From Kangiella shandongensis (lineage in GTDB: Bacteria > Pseudomonadota > Gammaproteobacteria > Enterobacterales > Kangiellaceae), in assembly GCF_020005365.1 (NCBI RefSeq), contig NZ_JACNML010000004.1, positions 62,001 through 126,000 of the forward strand: a stretch of 64,000 nt of DNA, read 5' to 3'. A program made the position numbers and the translations under genes. The notes under the pieces were generated by a model. It worked only from the letters and a program-made list of their open reading frames with translations. It was not told the origin of the DNA and did no database searches. Below are positions 18,352-28,517 of this stretch, piece after piece; the first letter of the stretch is position 1, and every line of letters begins with the position of its first letter.

Positions 18352-21066
18352 ATGAGTTTCCTTAGCAAAATATTCGGCAGTCGAAATCAACGAACTATCA
18401 AACGCATGAGTAAGCTGGTAGATAGCATTAACCAGCTTGAAGCAAACTTTGAGTCTTTGAGTGATGACGAGATCAAGGGCAAAACCGCGGAGTTCAAGCA
18501 ACGTCTTGAAAGCGGGGAGAGTTTGGATGACTTGCTGCCAGAAGCTTTTGCCGTGGTTCGCGAAGCCAGTAAACGTACACTTGGTATGCGCCATTTTGAT
18601 GTGCAGCTTATTGGTGGTATTACGCTACATCAGGGGAAAATCGCGGAGATGCGTACCGGTGAAGGTAAAACGCTAGTCGCGACGCTTCCTGTGTATCTTA
18701 ATGCCCTTGCTGGCGAAGGCGTTCACGTTATTACAGTTAACGATTACCTGGCGCAACGTGATGCTGAGTGGATGGCCCCAGTTTATGACTTCCTCGGCAT
18801 GTCGGTTGGTGTGATCTTATCCGGCCAGTCACACGAACAAAAACAGGATGCTTACGCTGCCGATATTACCTACGGTACCAACAACGAGTACGGCTTTGAT
18901 TATCTGCGCGATAATATGGCTTTTGAGAAAGAGCAACGTGTGCAGCGTGAGCTGAACTTTGCCGTTATTGATGAGGTTGACTCGATCCTGATCGACGAAG
19001 CGAGAACCCCATTGATTATTTCGGGGCAGGCAGAAGATAGCTCCGAAATGTACCGTGCCATTAACCAGTTAATCCCGCAGCTGCAACTTCAAGACAAAGA
19101 GTCGGAAGAGGGCGAAGAAGATACTGGTGATTATACGATAGATGAGAAAGGTAAGTCTGCCAACTTAACTGAGCGTGGCCAGGAACGAGTAGAAGAGCTA
19201 CTACGTAGTAATGGTTTATTACCTGATGGACAGAGTTTATACAGTCCAGCCAGCATTATGCTGTTGCATCATGTTAATGCTGGCCTTCGTGCTCATACCT
19301 TGTTTAAGAAGGACGTTGACTATGTGGTCAAGGATAACGAAGTGGTTATCGTCGATGAGCATACCGGACGTACCATGCCGGGCCGTCGCTGGTCTGATGG
19401 TTTGCATCAGGCGGTAGAAGCTAAAGAAGGCGTTAATATTCAGAACGAAAACCAGACTTTGGCGTCGATTACCTTCCAGAACTATTTCCGACTGTACAAT
19501 AAATTATCCGGTATGACGGGTACCGCAGATACTGAAGCGACTGAGCTGCACATGATCTACGGTTTGGAAGTGGTGGTCATTCCAACAAACCGCCCAATGC
19601 AGCGTCAGGACTTACCGGATCTGATTTACTTAAGTAAAGAAGAAAAGTACGCAGCCATTATCGAACAGATTAAAGAGTTGCAGGAAAAAGGTCAGCCTAT
19701 ATTGGTCGGCACCGTTTCTATCGAGTCGTCAGAGCTGATCGCTAATGCGCTGAAAAAAGCTAAAATTAAGCACCAGGTCTTGAACGCAAAATTCCACGCT
19801 AAAGAAGCCGACATTATTGCGCAAGCTGGTCGTCCAGGGACCGTCACGATTGCGACCAATATGGCCGGTCGTGGTACCGATATTGTGTTGGGTGGTAACT
19901 TGCAGGCGGACATCGCGGCGCTAGGCGAAAACCCATCTGAAGAGAAAGTTGCTAAGGTTAAAGAAGAGTGGCAAAAACGCCATGATCAAGTACTTGAGGC
20001 TGGCGGCTTAGCCATTATTGGTACCGAGCGTCACGAGTCTCGTCGTATTGATAACCAGTTACGAGGTCGTTCTGGCCGTCAGGGCGATCCTGGTCTGAGC
20101 CGTTTCTACCTATCGTTGGAAGACGATTTGATGCGGATTTTTGCGTCTGATCGACTGGGTATGATGATGCAGCGTCTTGGTTGGGAAGAGGGCGAAGCGC
20201 TTGAGCACAAAATGGTCTCCCGTGCGATTGAAAATGCGCAGCGTAAAGTCGAGCAGCGTAACTTCGATATGCGTAAGAACTTACTTGAATATGATGATGT
20301 CGCAAACGACCAGCGTCGTGTGATCTATGAGCAACGTAACGAGTTGATGGAGTCTGATGATATTCAGGAAACTATCGAAGACATGCGTTATGATGTGGTG
20401 CAGGATGTTATCAGTCAGTATGTACCGCCGCAATCAATCGAAGAAATGTGGGATATTAAAGGCCTGGAACAGCGACTCGAGCAAGACTTTGCTATTGAAC
20501 TACCGGTGCAGCAATGGCTGGATGAAGATGACAAGTTTGCCGAAGAAGAGTTGCGTGAAAAAGTTTATCAGGAAATCCAGAAGGCTTATGACGAGAAAGA
20601 AGGCTTATTGCCTGAGCCTAAGATGATGCGCCAGCTGGAAAAGCAGGTGATGTTGCAGCATCTGGATATGCACTGGAAGGAGCACCTGGGTAATATGGAC
20701 CATCTTCGCCAGAGTATCCATCTGCGCAGTTATGCGCAGAAAAACCCGAAGCAGGAGTATAAGCGTGAAGCATTTGAGTTGTTCTCGGGCCTATTGGATA
20801 ACTTAAAGCACGATGTGGTTACTGTATTGTCCAAAGTAAAATTCCGTCTGCCGGAAGAGGTCGAGGCAATGGAGCGTCCACAACAGGATGCATCACAAAT
20901 GAACATGCAACATGAATCAGCCTCAGCTATGCCTGCAGATCAGGAAAGTCAAACCCAGCGTCAGGCTGAAACCTTTGTCCGTGAACAACCTAAGGTTGGT
21001 CGTAACGAGCCCTGCCCGTGTGGTTCAGGCAAGAAGTTTAAGCACTGCCACGGAAAAGCGTCTTAA
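18352..21066 (+). CDS. secA: Protein translocase ATPase SecA
   Basis: ATP-driven motor that pushes preproteins through SecYEG. The protein has 904 residues, the usual length. Walker A is MRTGEGKT, with K106, and the [15 protein letters not shown] helicase-type motif follows near 207-221. The arginine-finger region [10 protein letters not shown] is intact. The C-terminus carries the zinc/SecB-binding tail with C888, C890, C899 and H900. The gene has its own promoter region, and mutT follows nine bases after its stop. Confidence 0.98.
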   Translation: MSFLSKIFGSRNQRTIKRMSKLVDSINQLEANFESLSDDEIKGKTAEFKQRLESGESLDDLLPEAFAVVREASKRTLGMRHFDVQLIGGITLHQGKIAEMRTGEGKTLVATLPVYLNALAGEGVHVITVNDYLAQRDAEWMAPVYDFLGMSVGVILSGQSHEQKQDAYAADITYGTNNEYGFDYLRDNMAFEKEQRVQRELNFAVIDEVDSILIDEARTPLIISGQAEDSSEMYRAINQLIPQLQLQDKESEEGEEDTGDYTIDEKGKSANLTERGQERVEELLRSNGLLPDGQSLYSPASIMLLHHVNAGLRAHTLFKKDVDYVVKDNEVVIVDEHTGRTMPGRRWSDGLHQAVEAKEGVNIQNENQTLASITFQNYFRLYNKLSGMTGTADTEATELHMIYGLEVVVIPTNRPMQRQDLPDLIYLSKEEKYAAIIEQIKELQEKGQPILVGTVSIESSELIANALKKAKIKHQVLNAKFHAKEADIIAQAGRPGTVTIATNMAGRGTDIVLGGNLQADIAALGENPSEEKVAKVKEEWQKRHDQVLEAGGLAIIGTERHESRRIDNQLRGRSGRQGDPGLSRFYLSLEDDLMRIFASDRLGMMMQRLGWEEGEALEHKMVSRAIENAQRKVEQRNFDMRKNLLEYDDVANDQRRVIYEQRNELMESDDIQETIEDMRYDVVQDVISQYVPPQSIEEMWDIKGLEQRLEQDFAIELPVQQWLDEDDKFAEEELREKVYQEIQKAYDEKEGLLPEPKMMRQLEKQVMLQHLDMHWKEHLGNMDHLRQSIHLRSYAQKNPKQEYKREAFELFSGLLDNLKHDVVTVLSKVKFRLPEEVEAMERPQQDASQMNMQHESASAMPADQESQTQRQAETFVREQPKVGRNEPCPCGSGKKFKHCHGKAS

Positions 21067-21075
21067 TAACAAAAG

Positions 21076-21459
21076 ATGGAAACGGTTAGAGTCGCGGTGG
21101 CGGTAATTATTATCGCCGACCGCGTTTTAATTGCTAAAAGAGCAAAACACCAGCACCAGGGTGGCCTGTGGGAGTTTCCGGGCGGTAAGATAGAGCCGGA
21201 AGAGTCCGTAGACAGTGCACTTGAAAGAGAGTGTTTCGAAGAGCTGGATATATCCCCCTTGCAGATCAAGCCGCTGACTACTATTGAGCACACCTATCCA
21301 GATAAAGCCGTGCGGCTGGAAGTCTGTACTGTGCATGATTTCCTTGGAGTTCCTAAAGGAAAGGAAGGGCAGCCGCTTACCTGGTGCCCACTACAGCAGT
21401 TGTCGTCTTTTGATTTTCCTGAAGCAAATCACTCGATTATCGAACTTATCGTTGCCTAA
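21076..21459 (+). CDS. mutT: MutT-type Nudix hydrolase (8-oxo-dGTP diphosphatase)
   Basis: Predicted sanitiser of oxidised nucleotides, hydrolysing 8-oxo-dGTP. The 127-residue protein contains the substrate-contact FPGGK motif and a Nudix box from G37 to I59 with the metal-binding R51, E52, E55 and E56. The box departs from consensus at the penultimate Gly (D58) and has Cys at position 53. It starts nine bases after secA, so the two are probably co-transcribed; secA-mutT linkage is common. Its last four bases overlap the convergent yacG gene. Confidence 0.87.
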   Translation: METVRVAVAVIIIADRVLIAKRAKHQHQGGLWEFPGGKIEPEESVDSALERECFEELDISPLQIKPLTTIEHTYPDKAVRLEVCTVHDFLGVPKGKEGQPLTWCPLQQLSSFDFPEANHSIIELIVA

Positions 21460-21653
21460 CGTTCGTTTTTAGAAAGTTCTTCTATGGTTTGAGGATCGAG
21501 TTCCTGTCCGGCAATTTTATGACCTTCACTGGCCCACTCCCCTAAATCAATTAATTTACAACGTTTGCTGCAAAACGGTTTGAAATCGTTACTGTCGGTC
21601 CAGGCCACAGACTGAGAACAGGTTGGACATTTTACTATCATGGTTTCAGACAT
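21456..21653 (-). CDS. yacG: DNA gyrase inhibitor YacG (zinc-binding)
   Basis: The 65-residue protein has the zinc-binding pattern C9, C12, C28, C32 (CPTC and CSKRC) of YacG, which binds GyrB and inhibits gyrase. The acidic C-terminal tail is typical. In many gammaproteobacteria it follows zapD; here it lies on the opposite strand, upstream of the pilus genes and separated from zapD by about 7.5 kb, while mutT remains adjacent and overlaps it tail to tail by four bases. Confidence 0.9.
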   Translation of the reverse strand: MSETMIVKCPTCSQSVAWTDSNDFKPFCSKRCKLIDLGEWASEGHKIAGQELDPQTIEELSKNER

Positions 21654-22194
21654 AAGTTAATCTGTTTTGGCTTACTAAATTGCAGCGTAGCATACCCGCA
21701 CTCGTGTAAAAAATCGAGTTGAGACATTCCCTCGCTTGGCATTGCTGTTAATTCAATTATAACTTACATAGTCTTTATGATAAGAAAGTCAAATAAAACA
21801 GGAGGTTAAAGTTTGTATTCGTTGGTTTAACGAGTAAACAGAAATCGAATACGGGTTTTTCTTGTCTTGAGTGACAAATTTTGTCAGTAAAAGGTTGAGT
21901 CGGTTGATAAATGAACAGTTTTAGGTGGGTTAGCGATGCGGCTGTGCATACAAATGTGAATTAAGTCATTGTTTTAATTGCCTGTCGAAAAATTTTACAA
22001 TAGATAGTTGCTATCTTTTAATCGGAAAGTTATATTGATTTATAGAATTTGTTCTGGCGCTGATTTGCGTTTTCTTGCTTGTGCATAAAAAGCATTTGGT
22101 GACAAAGCTGAGGGAACACAAGATTTCTTGACGCAAGTTAGACAGAATAAATCCTTGAAAACTTTTTTGCAAAATTATGATAGGAGAGAGTCTC
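21654..22194 (+). promoter_or_regulatory. Long leader region of the pilin gene with an operator-like palindrome
   Basis: This 541-base non-coding stretch is AT-rich. It contains a perfect palindrome TGACAAA-T-TTTGTCA (21872-21886), a small hairpin TCGTT/AACGA near 21820 and AGATAG/CTATCT near 22005. A sigma-54-like TGGCGC...TTGC (starting 22055) has one base too few between the GG and GC elements, so it is not claimed. A good ribosome site (TAGGAGAGAG) precedes the pilin ATG. No other gene is seen. Confidence 0.45.
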
Positions 22195-22641
22195 ATGCAA
22201 ACTAAAAAACAAGCGGGTTTTACCCTGATTGAATTAATGATCGTTGTAGCGATCGTCGGTATCTTGGCTGCAGTAGCTATCCCAGCTTACCAAGATTATA
22301 TTAAGCGTTCTAAAATGTCAGAAGTAATGGCTACGGCTGGTGCTTGTAAAACATCGATTTCGGAATATGCCGCGTCAAACAATGAGCTTCCAGCTACCAC
22401 AGCTAGTGCTGGTTGTAGCTCTGGTTCACAATATGTAGCTGATCTACAGGTTGCTACTGGTGTTATCACTGTTACTTCTCAAAATATTGGTACAGGTGCT
22501 GATGGCCAAGCGGTACTTTTAACTCCTGTAACATCTACTGGTGCAGCAGTTACAAATGCTAACCCTGATCAAATTGGTGGTTGGAACTGTACTAATGCTG
22601 GTGGTGTTGAGTCAGAATACTTGCCTGCTAATTGCCGATAA
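22195..22641 (+). CDS. pilA: Type IV pilin major subunit
   Basis: Type IVa prepilin. The ATG at 22195 follows TAGGAGAGAG and gives 148 residues; an upstream in-frame start at 22177 is less likely. The eight-residue leader ends in Gly and is followed by F9, with Glu at mature position 5 (E13), exactly as the prepilin peptidase requires, and then by the hydrophobic helix. Four cysteines (C51, C74, C132, C147) could form two disulphides. The protein ends in Cys-Arg. A strong terminator follows and the prepilin peptidase gene lies downstream. It could be a minor pilin, but the isolated strong context suits a major subunit. Confidence 0.92.
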   Translation: MQTKKQAGFTLIELMIVVAIVGILAAVAIPAYQDYIKRSKMSEVMATAGACKTSISEYAASNNELPATTASAGCSSGSQYVADLQVATGVITVTSQNIGTGADGQAVLLTPVTSTGAAVTNANPDQIGGWNCTNAGGVESEYLPANCR

Positions 22642-22660
22642 TCAGTAATCAAGAGCAAGG

Positions 22661-22689
22661 AAAAGCGAGCATCTGCTCGCTTTTTTTTT
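22661..22689 (+). terminator. Intrinsic terminator after the pilin gene
   Basis: AAAAGCGAGC, loop ATCT, GCTCGCTTTT and a nine-base T-run. This is a strong terminator and would allow pilin to be expressed at a higher level than the genes after it. Confidence 0.92.
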
Positions 22690-22719
22690 AACTTAACTAA
22701 GACTTTTATCAGGTACCCA

Positions 22720-24453
22720 ATGATAAAACTAAATAAAATAACGTTTATAGTATTTGGATTATTCTTTCTTTTTATTACACATATATGGTCGCAAGCGTTT
22801 GGTGTCGTTGGTTTAGGGCTCCAACAGAATAATTATTCGTGGCTGTTTGTAAGTGTAGTAGTGGCGCTAGCGTTGTGCCATATTCACTATACTAAAAGTA
22901 TAGTGTTGCCACCATTTTGGGTAAAAGGCAGTATCGCTCTACTGGTTATTCTAGTCCCATTTATTTTTGGAGATAAAAATTTCATTAGAGAAGGTATTCT
23001 TCTGCCATTAGGCTTAATCACAATTTGGATTTTCTCTTTAGCAGTCATCCAAATAGACATAATCAGGAAGGAGCCTTGGTGGCTTATTGTTTTTCTAATG
23101 GCATCAATTTTCATTCAAGTGCTCTGGGGTTTTCTTGAAACATTCCACGCGGTAATGGTTAACCATACAAATAATGCTCTACTGCTCGATCCTGGGGCAA
23201 CAGGTGTATTTAACCAAAAAAATGTTTTTGGTAGTTTTTTGGCAACTGGTTTATCTCTCAGCTTATTCAGTCTCACGAAATATAATTTCCAAAGAGTAAA
23301 GTTACAAAAAATCACTAATTTTTTGCATTTGTTCTTCGTGTTAATTGCTGTGTTTACTCTTGTATTTTCAAATTCTCGAGTCAGTTATATCGGCTCAATT
23401 ATAGGTGTGTTACTCGTATTACCGTATGCATTACACCAAGACAAAAAGAAAACAATAATTTGGCTTCTTTTTGGTATTGCCAGCCTAATTATCTCTCTTA
23501 TATTGCTAAGCTCTATCGGAAGAGTAGAAAAAGAATTAGCTTCGGGAGGGGAACGAATTGGAATGTATTTAACGTGCTTGTACGCAATAATGGATGCGCC
23601 TATTTTTGGGCATGGCCTTGGTAGCTTTGAGTCCGTTTACACAGAAAAGTTTGCAGTTTTGTTTCAGCTTGGTAGTTTACCGGAAGCAAGCCAACATAAG
23701 AATTTGATTCATCCTCATAATGAAATACTATTGTGGGGAGTGGAGGGTGGGTTAGTATCCATTCTGGGGTTATTAGGAATGGTTTTTATCCTGTTTAGAC
23801 ATTTATTGAGCAAATCTTTTAAAACTGTTGCAGCTATAGGACTATTATTTCCAATTATTTTACATAGTATGGTTGAAATGCCATTCTACCAATCTGCATT
23901 ACACCTGATTACATTAACGCTGTTATATATATTTAGTTACCTTTTTGTTCATAGTGAAACGAATGACACGATAATTTCACTGAAAAAAACCAGCCTATTG
24001 CCTGCGACTGGTATATTGTTCTTAGTGGCGGCTACTTTAGCTTTTTCGTTGAACATAAAATCATTAAACACTTTTACAAATTTCTTGAATCAGAAGAACC
24101 GGAATATTGAGGCTTTAAGAGGCGTGTCCGTTTATTTTGGATGGGAGAACACTTATAACTATATTTACAATGCAAGTTTGTCTCAGATAGGTATTCGAAA
24201 TGATAAGGCTGAGTTAAGCAAACCCTACATTAAATGGGCGGAGCAGGCAATTAAGACAACCCCTAAGCTTGATTACTATAGGACTTTGATATACGCCTAC
24301 GAGAATACAGGCCAGATAAAGAGAGCATTCGAGACTGCTTCTAAATTAGATTACAATTACAGGACTCATAAGCCAACACAGCGATGGCTAGATAACTTTT
24401 ACAAGCATATGGAATCAAAAGGTTATTTACGAGAGAGCTACTCCAGCAATTGA
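22720..24453 (+). CDS. O-antigen ligase / PglL-type O-oligosaccharyltransferase
   Basis: Polytopic membrane protein of 577 residues with about eleven to twelve hydrophobic segments and a soluble C-terminal tail from about 470. The Wzy_C-type region includes GVFNQKNVFGSFLATGL and the large periplasmic loop with HPHNEILLWGVEGG, both typical of the WaaL/PglL/PilO superfamily. Directly after a pilin, such genes usually encode pilin O-glycosyltransferases (TfpO/PglL), so that is the favoured role; O-antigen ligation is the alternative. The gene is visibly more AT-rich than its neighbours and uses many ATA and AGA codons, suggesting transfer. Confidence 0.8.
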   Translation: MIKLNKITFIVFGLFFLFITHIWSQAFGVVGLGLQQNNYSWLFVSVVVALALCHIHYTKSIVLPPFWVKGSIALLVILVPFIFGDKNFIREGILLPLGLITIWIFSLAVIQIDIIRKEPWWLIVFLMASIFIQVLWGFLETFHAVMVNHTNNALLLDPGATGVFNQKNVFGSFLATGLSLSLFSLTKYNFQRVKLQKITNFLHLFFVLIAVFTLVFSNSRVSYIGSIIGVLLVLPYALHQDKKKTIIWLLFGIASLIISLILLSSIGRVEKELASGGERIGMYLTCLYAIMDAPIFGHGLGSFESVYTEKFAVLFQLGSLPEASQHKNLIHPHNEILLWGVEGGLVSILGLLGMVFILFRHLLSKSFKTVAAIGLLFPIILHSMVEMPFYQSALHLITLTLLYIFSYLFVHSETNDTIISLKKTSLLPATGILFLVAATLAFSLNIKSLNTFTNFLNQKNRNIEALRGVSVYFGWENTYNYIYNASLSQIGIRNDKAELSKPYIKWAEQAIKTTPKLDYYRTLIYAYENTGQIKRAFETASKLDYNYRTHKPTQRWLDNFYKHMESKGYLRESYSSN

Positions 24454-24520
24454 CATTTGTGACGTTTTAATAAAGTATATTTAAGTGTATATATAAACAA
24501 ATAGCGGATTGAATGAAAAC

Positions 24521-26233
24521 ATGGCACTAGTAGAAACTGGTTTAACGGGCTTAGCACATATGCTGGTCGCTGAAGGCCTTATTGAAAAAGAAAAAGTAAA
24601 AGAGGCTATCGAGCGGGCGAAAGAAGAGAAAGTTGGTTTAATTGATTGGCTTGTGAATGCTGGTTGGGTTGAAGGTAAAGATGCAGTTAAAGCACAGGGG
24701 ATAAATTTCGGTGCTCCTTATTTTGATGTTTCTGCTCTTAATGTCGAAAACTTACCTAAAGACATTATCGATTTAAATATGATGCGTAAGCATCGTGCTA
24801 TACCGTTATTTAAACGTGGCACTCGATTATTTATTGGGGTTTCTGACGCGACAAATCTTAAAAGCTTGGAAGAAATTCGTTTCCAGACTAATTGCTCTAT
24901 TGAAGCGGTTTTGGTTGAGCCATCCAGGCTTGATACCCTCGTCGATAAGTTAATTGATGAAAAGGAAAGCGAGTCACTTTCAGACTTTGATGATGCTGAT
25001 CTGGATAACATTGATCTGGATGCTATTGAAGGTGATCAAGGTGCTGATATTGATGAGGGGGCGGAAAAGGATGATGCGCCGGTAGTAAAGTTCGTAAAAA
25101 AAATGTTAGTGGATGCCATTCGTAAGGGGGCGTCGGATTTACACTTTGAACCTTATGAGAAGAAATACCGAGTACGTTTCCGTATTGATGGTATGTTGCA
25201 TGAAGTGGCTAGCCCGCCGATTCAGCTCTCGGCGAGAATTTCAGCACGTCTAAAGGTTCTATCTAACCTAGACATTTCTGAACGCCGTGTTCCACAGGAT
25301 GGCCGTGTCAAACTGAAACTGTCTCGTACAAAAGCCATTGATTTTCGTGTGAATACCTTGCCGACGTTGTTCGGTGAGAAAATTGTAATGCGTATTCTGG
25401 ATCCTTCCAGTGCCATGTTGGGTGTCGATGCTTTAGGTTTTGAAGCGCAGCAAAAGAAGTACTTTATGGATGCCATTGGTAAACCACAGGGCATGGTCCT
25501 GGTTACCGGCCCAACGGGTTCTGGTAAAACGGTAACGCTTTACACCGGTGTTAATATTCTGAATGATGAGCATAAGAATATTTCGACAGCGGAAGACCCG
25601 GTAGAGATTAACCTGCCTGGCGTCAATCAGGTTAATGTTAACTTAAAGGCTGGCTTAACTTTTGCTTCAGCACTTAGAGCCTTCTTGCGTCAGGATCCGG
25701 ATATCGTACTGGTTGGTGAGATTCGAGATCTGGAAACTGCTGAAATTGCGATTAAAGCATCGCAAACAGGTCACTTGGTATTATCGACACTGCATACCAA
25801 CTCGGCTCCAGAAACATTAACACGTTTGGTGAATATGGGTGTGGCGCCATTTAATATTGCGACTACCGTGAACCTGGTTGTGGCGCAGCGTCTGGCAAGA
25901 CGGCTTTGTGAGCATTGTAAGAAATCTTCTGAGTTGCCAGAAGAGGCATTGTTGGAAGAAGGCTTTACTAAAGAAGAACTGAACGACCTCACAGTTTATG
26001 AACCTGTTGGTTGCGATAAGTGTACATTAGGTTATAAAGGTCGAGTAGGTTTATTCCAGGTCATGCCAGTGTCGGAAGAAACAGGAAGAATTATTATGCA
26101 GGGCGGTAATGCGATTGACATTGCCGATCAGGCGAAAAAAGAAAATATTCCCGACCTAAGGCGAGCTGGTCTTAATAAAATTAAACTGGGTGCAACAAGT
26201 CTGGAAGAAGTTAATCGAGTCACTCAAGAGTAA
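24521..26233 (+). CDS. pilB: Type IV pilus extension ATPase PilB
   Basis: Hexameric GspE-family ATPase that powers pilus extension. The ATG at 24521 gives 570 residues; an in-frame TTG at 24509 is possible. The N-terminal MshEN-like region is followed by an acidic linker and the ATPase core: Walker A GPTGSGKT with K336, the Walker B region DPDIVLVGEIRD, a His box (LSTLHTNSAPET) and a four-Cys zinc site (CEHC and CDKC). All catalytic features are intact. The pilC gene follows 88 bases later. Confidence 0.95.
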   Translation: MALVETGLTGLAHMLVAEGLIEKEKVKEAIERAKEEKVGLIDWLVNAGWVEGKDAVKAQGINFGAPYFDVSALNVENLPKDIIDLNMMRKHRAIPLFKRGTRLFIGVSDATNLKSLEEIRFQTNCSIEAVLVEPSRLDTLVDKLIDEKESESLSDFDDADLDNIDLDAIEGDQGADIDEGAEKDDAPVVKFVKKMLVDAIRKGASDLHFEPYEKKYRVRFRIDGMLHEVASPPIQLSARISARLKVLSNLDISERRVPQDGRVKLKLSRTKAIDFRVNTLPTLFGEKIVMRILDPSSAMLGVDALGFEAQQKKYFMDAIGKPQGMVLVTGPTGSGKTVTLYTGVNILNDEHKNISTAEDPVEINLPGVNQVNVNLKAGLTFASALRAFLRQDPDIVLVGEIRDLETAEIAIKASQTGHLVLSTLHTNSAPETLTRLVNMGVAPFNIATTVNLVVAQRLARRLCEHCKKSSELPEEALLEEGFTKEELNDLTVYEPVGCDKCTLGYKGRVGLFQVMPVSEETGRIIMQGGNAIDIADQAKKENIPDLRRAGLNKIKLGATSLEEVNRVTQE

Positions 26234-26321
26234 TTCGAGTGGTGGTTACTTTTGTAGGATCTGGCACTTTCAAACAGAATTTTGCTATATTAGCTTTAAT
26301 CGTTGTTAAAGGTGAACAAAC

Positions 26322-27566
26322 ATGGCTACAGCAGTTAAAAAGCGTGGGGCAGCTGCGAAACAAAAGAAACAGAAAAATTTTCAGTATAAAGGGGTTAATA
26401 AGCAAGGTCAGAAGGTTTCTGGCTCTATGCCAGCAGAGAGTGCTGATGCAGTAAAAATGCAGCTTCGAAAACAGGGTATTACACCAAAAACGGTGAATGC
26501 TGAGCTGTTTTCGTTTGGTTCTGGCAAGAAGCCAATCAAGCCTGTTGATATTGCCGTATTTTTACGGCAGTTGGCGACCATGATGAAAGCGGGTGTGCCT
26601 TTGGTACAGTCTTTCGATATTATTGGTAAAGGCCACGAAAACGCCAGTGTACAAGATCTGGTCCAAGAAATAAAAGAAGACGTTGAATCAGGGAGCCCTT
26701 TTGCATCGGCACTTCGTAATCATCCCAAGTACTTTGATGAGTTGGTTTGTGACCTGATTCATGCCGGTGAGCAATCCGGTACTTTAGAGCAAATGCTGGA
26801 TCGTATCGCGACTTATAAAGAAAAAACAGAAGCCTTAAAGTCTAAAATTAAAAAGGCGATGATGTATCCTGCTGCAGTTATCGTTGTGTCAATTGCGGTA
26901 ACAGCTGTATTGCTGATTTATGTTGTCCCCATGTTTAAGGACTTGTTCCAGGGGGCTGGGGCTGACTTACCGGCGTTGACCGCAGTGGTAGTAAGTGCAT
27001 CTGAGAGCATGCAGGCTAACTGGTATATTTATTTAGGTATCCTGATAGCCATTGTTGTTGGCTTTGTTCAGGCTAATAAGCGCTCAGAAAAATTTAGAGA
27101 AGCAAAGGATCGGTTTTTGCTCAAGTTTCCAATTTTCGGACCGCTGGTACAAAAGGCGGCCGTGGCCCGTTATGCCCGTACCTTAGCGACCACATTTGCG
27201 GCAGGTGTCCCTTTGGTTGATGCTTTAGATTCTGCTGCTGGAGCCTCAGGTAATACCGTCTATAAAAAAGCTATTATGAAAATTAAGGATGATGTGACCA
27301 GTGGTCTTCAGATTAATATGGCGATGACATCAACGGGTGTTTTCCCAAATATGGTAAACCAAATGGTGGCAATCGGTGAGGAATCCGGTGCGGTAGATAC
27401 CATGTTATCCAAAGTGGCAGATATCTATGAAGCGGAAGTGGATGATGCGGTTGATGGTTTAAGCTCGTTAATTGAACCCTTTGTAATCGTCTTTATTGGT
27501 GGCTTAGTCGGTACCATTATTGTTGCTATGTACCTGCCAATCTTTAAGTTGGGTGATGCATTCTAA
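26322..27566 (+). CDS. pilC: Type IV pilus inner-membrane platform protein PilC
   Basis: GspF-family membrane platform that couples PilB to pilin assembly. The 414-residue protein contains two repeated T2SSF domains (about 80-205 and 285-405), each ending in strongly hydrophobic segments. FLRQLATMMKAGVPLVQS and the matching YARTLATTFAAGVPLVDA mark the two repeats. The basic N-terminal tail is rich in Lys and Gln. Order and spacing with pilB and pilD are canonical. Confidence 0.95.
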   Translation: MATAVKKRGAAAKQKKQKNFQYKGVNKQGQKVSGSMPAESADAVKMQLRKQGITPKTVNAELFSFGSGKKPIKPVDIAVFLRQLATMMKAGVPLVQSFDIIGKGHENASVQDLVQEIKEDVESGSPFASALRNHPKYFDELVCDLIHAGEQSGTLEQMLDRIATYKEKTEALKSKIKKAMMYPAAVIVVSIAVTAVLLIYVVPMFKDLFQGAGADLPALTAVVVSASESMQANWYIYLGILIAIVVGFVQANKRSEKFREAKDRFLLKFPIFGPLVQKAAVARYARTLATTFAAGVPLVDALDSAAGASGNTVYKKAIMKIKDDVTSGLQINMAMTSTGVFPNMVNQMVAIGEESGAVDTMLSKVADIYEAEVDDAVDGLSSLIEPFVIVFIGGLVGTIIVAMYLPIFKLGDAF

Positions 27567-27593
27567 GAAAGATTAATATCAAGAAAATAAAGT

Positions 27594-28502
27594 ATGATTG
27601 AATTACTCTCTACTAACCTGCCGTTACTGGCAGGTTTTGTTTTTGTACTGGGCTTGTTGTTTGGCAGTTTTTATAATGTAGTGATATACCGACTTCCAAT
27701 AGTGCTTAATCGTGAATGGAAGGGCACAGCAACGGAAATCCTAACTGAAGCTGGTTGCAAGGTGAGCTGCCCGGCGGAGGAGCTGCCTGAGAAATTTAAT
27801 CTGGTTTCTCCACGTTCGGCTTGTCCCAAGTGTGGCCATCAGATCACAGCACTGGAAAATATTCCGGTATTGAGCTGGCTGTTGTTAGGAGGAAAGTGTA
27901 GCTCCTGCAAAACGAAAATTTCTATCCGCTATCCCTTTGTTGAATTGCTGACCGCAAGTACTTTTGCTATCTGTGCTTGGGCTTTCGGTTTTACCTGGCT
28001 AACGGTATTTGCTGTCATTTTTACCTCGACTTTAATCATCGGCAGCTTTATCGATTACGATCATAAGATCTTACCCGATCAATTGACGCTCCCTTTGGTT
28101 TGGGTGGGGTTAACTGTTCCTTTATTTTTAAATCCAGAAACCTTTCAGCCAAACTTTGCACCTGATTTGCGCTCGGCAGTCATCGGTGCTCTGTGTGGTT
28201 ACTTGATTCTCTGGTCAATTTACTGGCTGTTTAAGTTGGTGACCGGGAAAGAAGGTATGGGCCATGGTGACTTTAAACTGTTGGCAGCTATCGGGGCTTT
28301 CGTGGGTTTTAAAATGTTGCCTCTGGTAATCATTCTGTCGACGGTAACGGGCGCGGTTTTGGGCATTATCAGCATGATCGTGAGCAAGCGCGGCAGAGAC
28401 CATACCATTCCTTTTGGTCCCTTCTTGGCCATTGCGGGGTGGGTTACGTTAATCTGGGGGCAGCCGTTGACCCAGTTTTATTTAGACCTATTAGCACCAT
28501 AA
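27594..28502 (+). CDS. pilD: Prepilin peptidase / N-methyltransferase PilD
   Basis: Inner-membrane aspartic protease that cleaves the prepilin leader and N-methylates the new terminus. The 302-residue protein has a cytoplasmic loop with two CxxC pairs (C77, C80, C102, C105), and the two predicted catalytic aspartates, D154 (GSFIDYDH...LPD) and D226 (GHGDFK). About eight hydrophobic segments are seen. It starts 27 bases after pilC and is followed closely by coaE. Confidence 0.95.
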   Translation: MIELLSTNLPLLAGFVFVLGLLFGSFYNVVIYRLPIVLNREWKGTATEILTEAGCKVSCPAEELPEKFNLVSPRSACPKCGHQITALENIPVLSWLLLGGKCSSCKTKISIRYPFVELLTASTFAICAWAFGFTWLTVFAVIFTSTLIIGSFIDYDHKILPDQLTLPLVWVGLTVPLFLNPETFQPNFAPDLRSAVIGALCGYLILWSIYWLFKLVTGKEGMGHGDFKLLAAIGAFVGFKMLPLVIILSTVTGAVLGIISMIVSKRGRDHTIPFGPFLAIAGWVTLIWGQPLTQFYLDLLAP

Positions 28503-28517
28503 AGCTTGTAAACAGTT

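Noticed and set aside
22055-22068. Sigma-54 promoter upstream of pilin
   Set aside because: The TGGC and TTGC elements are one base too close; sigma-54 spacing is strict.
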